From assembly GCF_022662535.1 (NCBI RefSeq), contig NZ_JAKQYM010000007.1, positions 1 to 64,000 on the forward strand: a stretch of 64,000 nt of DNA. Direction: 5' to 3'. Within the stretch, counting starts at the first letter, position 1. Each line of letters begins with the position of its first letter. Positions 58,551 through 64,000 of the stretch are shown here, one piece after another. The notes below the pieces were generated by a model that ran no database searches, was not told where the DNA came from, and saw nothing but the letters and a program-made list of their open reading frames with translations. This stretch comes from Polaribacter marinus. GTDB lineage: Bacteria; Bacteroidota; Bacteroidia; Flavobacteriales; Flavobacteriaceae. Both the position numbers and the translations under genes were made by a program.

Positions 58551-61106
58551 TTAAGATTCTGTTTCTGTTCTCTTTTCAGGTTTCTTTTTTCCTTTCTTAA
58601 TTTTAATGGTGAGTTGGTTTTTCTCTTCATCTAAATCCATAGAAATAGTGTCGCCTTCATTAAGTTTAGAATTTACAATTTCTTCAGCTAAAGCATCTTC
58701 AATATATTTTTGTATAGCTCTTTTAAGTGGTCTTGCTCCGTATTTTTTATCAAAGCCTTTGTCTGCAATATAATCTTTTGCTTTTTCGCTTAAATCTAAT
58801 GTATAGCCTAAATCAGAAATTCTATGTAATAATTTATCTAGTTCAATATCAATAATAGAATGGATATCGTTTCTTTCTAATGCGTTAAAAACAATTACAT
58901 CGTCAATTCTATTTAAGAATTCAGGTGCAAAAGATTTCTTTAATGCTCCTTCAATTACAGATTTTGCATTGTCATCTGCTTGTGCATTTTTTGAAGCAGT
59001 ACCAAAACCTACACCACCACCAAAGTCTTTTAACTGACGTGCACCAATATTAGAAGTCATAATAATTATGGTGTTTCTAAAATCAATTTTTCTACCTAAA
59101 CTATCGGTAATATGTCCATCATCTAAAATTTGTAATAACATATTAAATACATCTGGATGCGCCTTTTCTATCTCATCTAAAAGTATTACAGAGTAAGGTT
59201 TTCTTCTCACTTTTTCTGTTAATTGCCCACCTTCTTCGTAACCAACGTAACCTGGAGGTGCTCCAATTAAACGAGAAATAGCAAATTTTTCCATATATTC
59301 ACTCATGTCAATTCTAATTAAAGAATCATCAGAATCAAAAAGTTCACGTGCTAAAACTTTTGCTAGTTGTGTTTTACCAACTCCGGTTTGTCCTAAGAAA
59401 ATAAAAGAACCAATTGGTTTGTTAGGATCTTTTAATCCAACTCTATTACGTTGAATTGCTTTTACCACTTTGGTAACCGCTTCATCTTGTCCAATTACTT
59501 TTCCTTTAATTAAATCTGGAAGTTCATGCAAACGATGACTTTCTGCTTCTGCAACTCTATTTACAGGAATACCTGTCATCATAGAAACTACTTCTGCAAC
59601 ATTATCTTCTGTAACAATTTCACGATTTAATTTAGAATCATCTTCCCATTGTTTTTGAGCCGAATCTAAAGCAGCTTCCATATTTTTTTCATCATCGCGT
59701 AATTTGGCAGCTTCTTCATATTTTTGACCATTTACTGCTTTTGTTTTTTTATCACGAATGATTTCAAGCTGAGACTCTAATTCTAATACTTGCTGTGGAA
59801 CCACAATGTTTGTGATATGAATTCTAGAACCCGCTTCATCTAAAGCATCAATAGCTTTGTCTGGAAGATATCTATCTGTCATATACCTATTTGTTAGTTT
59901 TACACAAGCTTCAATAGCATCGTCAGTATAATTTACATGATGGTGTTCTTCGTATTTATTTTTGATATTGTGTAAAATTTGTATGGTTTCTTCAACAGTA
60001 GTTGGGTCTACAATTACTTTTTGAAAACGACGTTCTAGTGCACCATCTTTCTCTATATTGGTTCTAAACTCATCTAGAGTAGTTGCTCCAATACATTGTA
60101 TTTCTCCTCTAGCTAAAGCAGGTTTTAACATGTTAGAAGCATCTAAAGAACCTGTTGCTCCTCCAGCACCAACAATGGTGTGAATTTCATCTATAAAAAG
60201 AATAATATCATCATTTTTTTCTAGTTCATTCATTAAGGCTTTCATACGCTCTTCAAACTGGCCACGGTATTTTGTACCTGCCACTAAGCTTGCTAAGTCT
60301 AAAGAAACAATACGTTTGTCAAATAAAATTCTAGAAACTTTTCTATCAACAATTCTTAATGCCAAACCTTCTGCAATGGCAGATTTACCAACACCAGGTT
60401 CTCCAATTAACATTGGGTTGTTTTTCTTTCTACGACTTAAAATCTGAGAAACACGTTCTATTTCTTTTTGTCTACCCACAACAGGATCTAATTTTCCTTT
60501 TTCAGCCAAATCAGTTAAATCTCTACCAAAATTATCTAAAACAGGAGTTTTAGACTTCTTAACAGCTTTTCCTTTTTGTTGTTGTTCAAAAGGATTTGAT
60601 TTTTCAGATGCATACTCATCATCAGAAGGAGTTTCTGCAATAGGATTTATAGATAAATCTGTATCATCTACATATTGTTTTTTATAAAGGGATTTAGCTT
60701 CATCATAATTTATATGATATTTCTGAATCAACTTTGTAGTTGGATCATTTTCGTTTCTTAAAATACACAACAATAAATGTGCTGTATCTATAGATTCACT
60801 ATGATATAGTTTAGCTTCTAAAAATGTTGTTTTTAGAGCTTTTTCTGCTTGCCTTGTAAGATGTAAGCTTTTATTTCCTGTTGCTAAAAAAGTTGGATTT
60901 GCGGGGTTTAATTGTTCTAACTTTTTACGCAATAAAGTCAAATCAACATCAAATGATGTTAAAATTTCTATTGCTTTTCCTTCGCCTTTTCTAATTAAAC
61001 CAAGTAAAAGATGTTCTGTTCCAATAAATTCGTGCCCTAAACGTAGTGCTTCTTCTTTACTGAAAGTGATGACGTCTCTTACTCTTGGTGAAAAATTATC
61101 GTCCAT
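58551..61106 (-). CDS. clpC: ClpC-type AAA+ protease ATPase
   Basis: 851 residues. N-terminal double Clp repeat (~1-150), first AAA+ domain with Walker [10 protein letters not shown] and '[15 protein letters not shown]', a middle coiled-coil region including a UVR-like '[15 protein letters not shown]', second AAA+ domain with Walker [12 protein letters not shown] and '[25 protein letters not shown]'. Unfolds substrates and feeds them to ClpP. The UVR-like middle domain marks ClpC rather than ClpA or ClpB. Divergent from gyrA. Confidence 0.95.
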   Translation of the reverse strand: MDDNFSPRVRDVITFSKEEALRLGHEFIGTEHLLLGLIRKGEGKAIEILTSFDVDLTLLRKKLEQLNPANPTFLATGNKSLHLTRQAEKALKTTFLEAKLYHSESIDTAHLLLCILRNENDPTTKLIQKYHINYDEAKSLYKKQYVDDTDLSINPIAETPSDDEYASEKSNPFEQQQKGKAVKKSKTPVLDNFGRDLTDLAEKGKLDPVVGRQKEIERVSQILSRRKKNNPMLIGEPGVGKSAIAEGLALRIVDRKVSRILFDKRIVSLDLASLVAGTKYRGQFEERMKALMNELEKNDDIILFIDEIHTIVGAGGATGSLDASNMLKPALARGEIQCIGATTLDEFRTNIEKDGALERRFQKVIVDPTTVEETIQILHNIKNKYEEHHHVNYTDDAIEACVKLTNRYMTDRYLPDKAIDALDEAGSRIHITNIVVPQQVLELESQLEIIRDKKTKAVNGQKYEEAAKLRDDEKNMEAALDSAQKQWEDDSKLNREIVTEDNVAEVVSMMTGIPVNRVAEAESHRLHELPDLIKGKVIGQDEAVTKVVKAIQRNRVGLKDPNKPIGSFIFLGQTGVGKTQLAKVLARELFDSDDSLIRIDMSEYMEKFAISRLIGAPPGYVGYEEGGQLTEKVRRKPYSVILLDEIEKAHPDVFNMLLQILDDGHITDSLGRKIDFRNTIIIMTSNIGARQLKDFGGGVGFGTASKNAQADDNAKSVIEGALKKSFAPEFLNRIDDVIVFNALERNDIHSIIDIELDKLLHRISDLGYTLDLSEKAKDYIADKGFDKKYGARPLKRAIQKYIEDALAEEIVNSKLNEGDTISMDLDEEKNQLTIKIKKGKKKPEKRTETES

Positions 61107-61297
61107 ATTTTAATGTATATTGATGTAAATTTAGTCCTTTTTTTTCTTAAAAATTACAAAAAAGGTGCCAAGACTAAAAAACTGACAGTTTGACCTTGAT
61201 TTGTGTGTAAAAAAGCATTGAAAATCAATAAGATAAAATAATGTAAAAATTTATTAAAAAATGTTGATAACTCTAATAAAATCAGATCGCTAAAATA

Positions 61298-61327
61298 TTT
61301 GCAAAAACTATAAGAAATAGTATCTTG
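61298..61327 (+). promoter_or_regulatory. Candidate gyrA promoter
   Basis: TTTG at 61298-61301, 19-base spacer, TATCTTG at 61321-61327 (one T short of TAnnTTTG). It lies about 43 bases before the gyrA start codon. Confidence 0.5.
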
Positions 61328-61369
61328 CCTTGTTTTAAAAAAATGAATAAATACTAATAGAAAATATAT

Positions 61370-63874
61370 ATGGCAGACGGAGAAAAGTTAATTCCGATTA
61401 ACATTGAAGAGCAGATGAAATCTGCATACATCGATTACTCGATGTCAGTAATTGTTTCAAGAGCATTACCAGATGTAAGAGATGGTTTAAAACCAGTGCA
61501 TAGAAGGGTTTTATTTGGGATGCATGAATTAGGAATTAAAGCAACAGGATCTTATAAGAAATCAGCAAGAATTGTTGGGGAAGTTTTAGGGAAGTATCAC
61601 CCTCACGGAGATACATCTGTTTACGATTCTATGGTGCGTATGGCACAGAATTGGAGTGTACGTTATATGATGGTGGATGGTCAAGGGAACTTTGGTTCTG
61701 TTGATGGTGATTCTCCAGCAGCTATGCGTTATACAGAGGTTAGAATGCAAAAAATATCAGAAGATATGTTGGCTGATATTGAAAAAGATACTGTAGATCA
61801 TCGTTTAAATTTTGATGATACTTTACAAGAACCAACAGTGTTACCAACAAGAATTCCTAATCTATTAGTTAATGGAGCTTCTGGTATTGCTGTAGGTATG
61901 GCAACAAATATGGCGCCACATAACTTAACGGAAGTTATAAATGGTACCATGGCATATATTGATAATAGAGATATTGAGATAGATGAATTAATGCAGCACA
62001 TTACGGCACCAGATTTTCCAACAGGAGGAATTATTTATGGATACGATGGTGTTAGAGAAGCTTTTCATACAGGTCGTGGACGTATTGTAATGCGTGCTAA
62101 AGCCATTATTGAAGAAGTTAAAGGACGTGAATGTATTGTTGTTACTGAAATCCCTTACCAAGTCAATAAAGCAGAAATGATTAAAAAAACTGCTGAATTG
62201 GTAAATGATAAAAAATTAGAAGGAATTGCAAATATTCGTGATGAATCTGATAGAAATGGAATGCGTATTGTGTATATTTTAAAACGTGATGCAATTCCTA
62301 ATATCGTTTTAAATAAATTATTTAAATACACCCAATTACAAACTTCTTTTAGTGTAAATAACATTGCATTGGTTAAAGGAAGACCAGAGCAATTGAATTT
62401 AAAACAATTAATTCATTATTTTGTTGAACATAGACATGAAGTAATTGTTCGTAGAACAGAATTTGAATTAAAGAAAGCAGAAGCAAGAGCTCATATTTTA
62501 GAAGGATTAATTATTGCTTCTGATAATATTGATGAAGTAATTAAAATCATAAGAGGTTCTTCTAATGCAGATGAGGCTAGAGAAAGTTTAATTGAGCGTT
62601 TTGAATTAACTGAAATTCAGGCAAAAGCAATTGTAGAAATGCGTTTGCGTCAATTAACAGGACTAGAACAAGATAAATTGCGTTCAGAATATGATGCAAT
62701 TATGTTAACTATTACCGATTTAAAAGACATTTTAGCAAACGAACCAAGACGTTATCAAATTATTAAAGATGAACTTCTTCATATTAAAGAAAAATATGGT
62801 GATGAACGTAGATCTGTAATTGAATATGCAGGGGGAGATATGCGTATTGAAGATATGATTCCTGATACGAAAGTAGTGGTTACAATCTCGAATGCTGGAT
62901 ACTTAAAACGTACAAACCTTGATGAATATAAAGTTCAAAATAGAGGAGGAAGAGGGCAAAAAGGAGCAACTACTAGAAATGAAGATTTCTTAGAACATTT
63001 ATTTGTAGGTACAAACCATCAATACATGATGTTCTTTACTCAAAAAGGAAAAGTATTTTGGATGCGTGTGTACGAAATACCTGAAGGTGGAAAAAATACC
63101 AAAGGGAGAGCAATGCAAAACCTTATCAATATAGAGCAAGATGATAGCGTAAAAGCATTCTTAGTAACTCAAGATTTAAAAGACGAAGAGTACATTAACA
63201 GTCATTATGTAATTATGGCCACTAAAAAAGGTCAGGTTAAAAAGACTTCTTTAGAACAATATTCTCGTCCAAGAACAAATGGAATCAATGCCATCACAAT
63301 TAAAGAAGGTGATGAGTTATTAGAAGCAAAACTTACAACTGGAGATAGCCAAGTAATGTTAGCATTAAAATCGGGGAAATCTATTCGTTTCGAAGAAGCA
63401 AAAACTCGTCCAATGGGAAGAACTGCTTCTGGTGTAAGAGGAATAACATTACAACACGATAAAGATGAGGTAATTGGTATGGTTGCTGTAAACGATATGG
63501 ATAGTAATATTTTAGTGGTTTCAGAAAAAGGATATGGTAAACGTTCTAAATTAGAGGATTATCGTGTAACAAATCGTGGAGGTAAAGGTGTAAAAACATT
63601 AAATATCTCTGAAAAAACTGGTGATTTAGTTGCTATTAAAAACGTTGATGATTCTAATGACTTGATGATTATTAATAAATCTGGATTGACTATTAGAATG
63701 GCGGTGGAAGATTTAAGAGTTATGGGGCGTGCAACACAAGGTGTTCGTTTAATAAACATTAAAGAAGATGATAGTATTGCTGCTGTTGCAAAAGTAATGC
63801 ACGAAGATGAAAACGAAGAAAGTTTAGAAAGTGGCACGGAAATTGAAAATGATACAAACGAAAACCAAGAATAA
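61370..63874 (+). CDS. gyrA: DNA gyrase subunit A
   Basis: 834 residues. Breakage-reunion domain with catalytic Y121 in '[10 protein letters not shown]', preceded by the quinolone-pocket segment '[20 protein letters not shown]'; C-terminal beta-pinwheel with the GyrA box '[10 protein letters not shown]' (about residue 525). An acidic tail ends the protein. Introduces negative supercoils with GyrB. The 263-base gap before it holds only the divergent promoters. Confidence 0.97.
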   Translation: MADGEKLIPINIEEQMKSAYIDYSMSVIVSRALPDVRDGLKPVHRRVLFGMHELGIKATGSYKKSARIVGEVLGKYHPHGDTSVYDSMVRMAQNWSVRYMMVDGQGNFGSVDGDSPAAMRYTEVRMQKISEDMLADIEKDTVDHRLNFDDTLQEPTVLPTRIPNLLVNGASGIAVGMATNMAPHNLTEVINGTMAYIDNRDIEIDELMQHITAPDFPTGGIIYGYDGVREAFHTGRGRIVMRAKAIIEEVKGRECIVVTEIPYQVNKAEMIKKTAELVNDKKLEGIANIRDESDRNGMRIVYILKRDAIPNIVLNKLFKYTQLQTSFSVNNIALVKGRPEQLNLKQLIHYFVEHRHEVIVRRTEFELKKAEARAHILEGLIIASDNIDEVIKIIRGSSNADEARESLIERFELTEIQAKAIVEMRLRQLTGLEQDKLRSEYDAIMLTITDLKDILANEPRRYQIIKDELLHIKEKYGDERRSVIEYAGGDMRIEDMIPDTKVVVTISNAGYLKRTNLDEYKVQNRGGRGQKGATTRNEDFLEHLFVGTNHQYMMFFTQKGKVFWMRVYEIPEGGKNTKGRAMQNLINIEQDDSVKAFLVTQDLKDEEYINSHYVIMATKKGQVKKTSLEQYSRPRTNGINAITIKEGDELLEAKLTTGDSQVMLALKSGKSIRFEEAKTRPMGRTASGVRGITLQHDKDEVIGMVAVNDMDSNILVVSEKGYGKRSKLEDYRVTNRGGKGVKTLNISEKTGDLVAIKNVDDSNDLMIINKSGLTIRMAVEDLRVMGRATQGVRLINIKEDDSIAAVAKVMHEDENEESLESGTEIENDTNENQE

Positions 63875-63897
63875 CAACAAATATAATACGTATTAAA

Positions 63898-64000
63898 ATG
63901 AAAAAACAAATATTAGCGCTAGCTTTAGGATTGATATCTGTAGCAACTTTTGCACAAAAAAACGAACTAAAAGCTGCCGAAAAAGCAATTAAAAAACAAG
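63898..64000 (+). CDS. Secreted protein, 5' part only
   Basis: Cut by the window end after 34 codons. A signal peptide (MKKQILALALGLISVATFA) is followed by 'QKNELKAAEKAIKKQ', the usual start of a tetratricopeptide-repeat periplasmic protein. It lies 23 bases after gyrA and is probably co-transcribed. Confidence 0.7.
   Translation, partial: MKKQILALALGLISVATFAQKNELKAAEKAIKKQ

Noticed and set aside
61262..61270. DnaA-box-like TGTTGATAA upstream of gyrA as part of an origin
   Set aside because: Single site with a mismatch and no cluster or origin-type genes nearby.
61590..61640. Thr in place of Ser at the GyrA quinolone-pocket position
   Set aside because: Likely the natural residue of the lineage; no basis for a resistance claim from sequence alone.

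Overview
The window looks like a chromosome segment from a low-GC member of the Flavobacteriaceae, of the Polaribacter or Tenacibaculum type. This is inferred from gene content and order (a heme cluster with a fused hemC-hemD, EI24 next to hemF, pdhA-pdhC, ClpC next to gyrA), from Bacteroidetes-type promoters (TTTG, then about 19-21 bases, then TAnnTTTG), and from strongly AT-rich codon use. No rRNA or tRNA gene is visible, so the genus is not fixed. About 28 kb is host chromosome. About 36 kb (roughly 21.24-57.12 kb) is one apparently complete Mu-like transposable prophage with a contractile tail.

Host, left (1-21.2 kb): a heptamer tandem array and an AraC-family regulator divergent from the heme genes hemA, hemCD, hemB, hemL, [GxxExxY nuclease-like gene inside repeats], hemE, EI24 gene and hemF. 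Next come a 2-oxoacid dehydrogenase E2, a terminator-rich gap, pdhC and pdhA (minus), a secreted protein, a VanX-like D,D-dipeptidase, a DUF3037/HipA-like pair, and an envelope-stress-like operon on the minus strand (DUF4870, PadR, PspC, DUF2807 lipoprotein, NTF2-like).

Prophage (21.2-57.1 kb): a left end with repeated candidate transposase sites; an S24 repressor (minus); a divergent early promoter with operator-like repeats; a small HTH protein, a MuA-like transposase, a MuB-like ATPase, a second P-loop ATPase, DUF3164, a DnaQ-like exonuclease and many small early proteins, ending at a terminator. A self-contained cargo cassette of unrecognised genes follows (31.1-33.5 kb). The head module (small terminase, TerL, portal, gp36-like, gpF-like, gpG-like) is on the MINUS strand. 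It diverges at 40.4 kb from a plus-strand late operon: protease/scaffold, major capsid, endolysin, spanin, sheath, tube, G/GT chaperone, tape measure, baseplate, fibres. A structured non-coding segment and a DNA adenine methylase close the right end.

Host, right (57.1-64 kb): a DUF4442/thioesterase-like protein, an AIM24 protein, clpC (minus), gyrA and the start of a secreted protein cut by the window end.

The most unusual points are these. (1) The gpF-like head gene has no start codon and can be read only by a -1 frameshift on an A-AAA-AAG slippery site at the end of the portal gene, giving a portal-gpF fusion; the same protein ends in a toxin-like RNase domain. (2) A lambda-identical G-GGA-AAG frameshift joins G and GT. 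(3) A pseudoknot-capable RNA sits upstream of the methylase. (4) A promoter-to-terminator unit for an approximately 60-nt antisense RNA lies inside the head operon. (5) The cargo cassette is unrecognised. (6) A nuclease-like GxxExxY gene lies within repeats inside the heme cluster.
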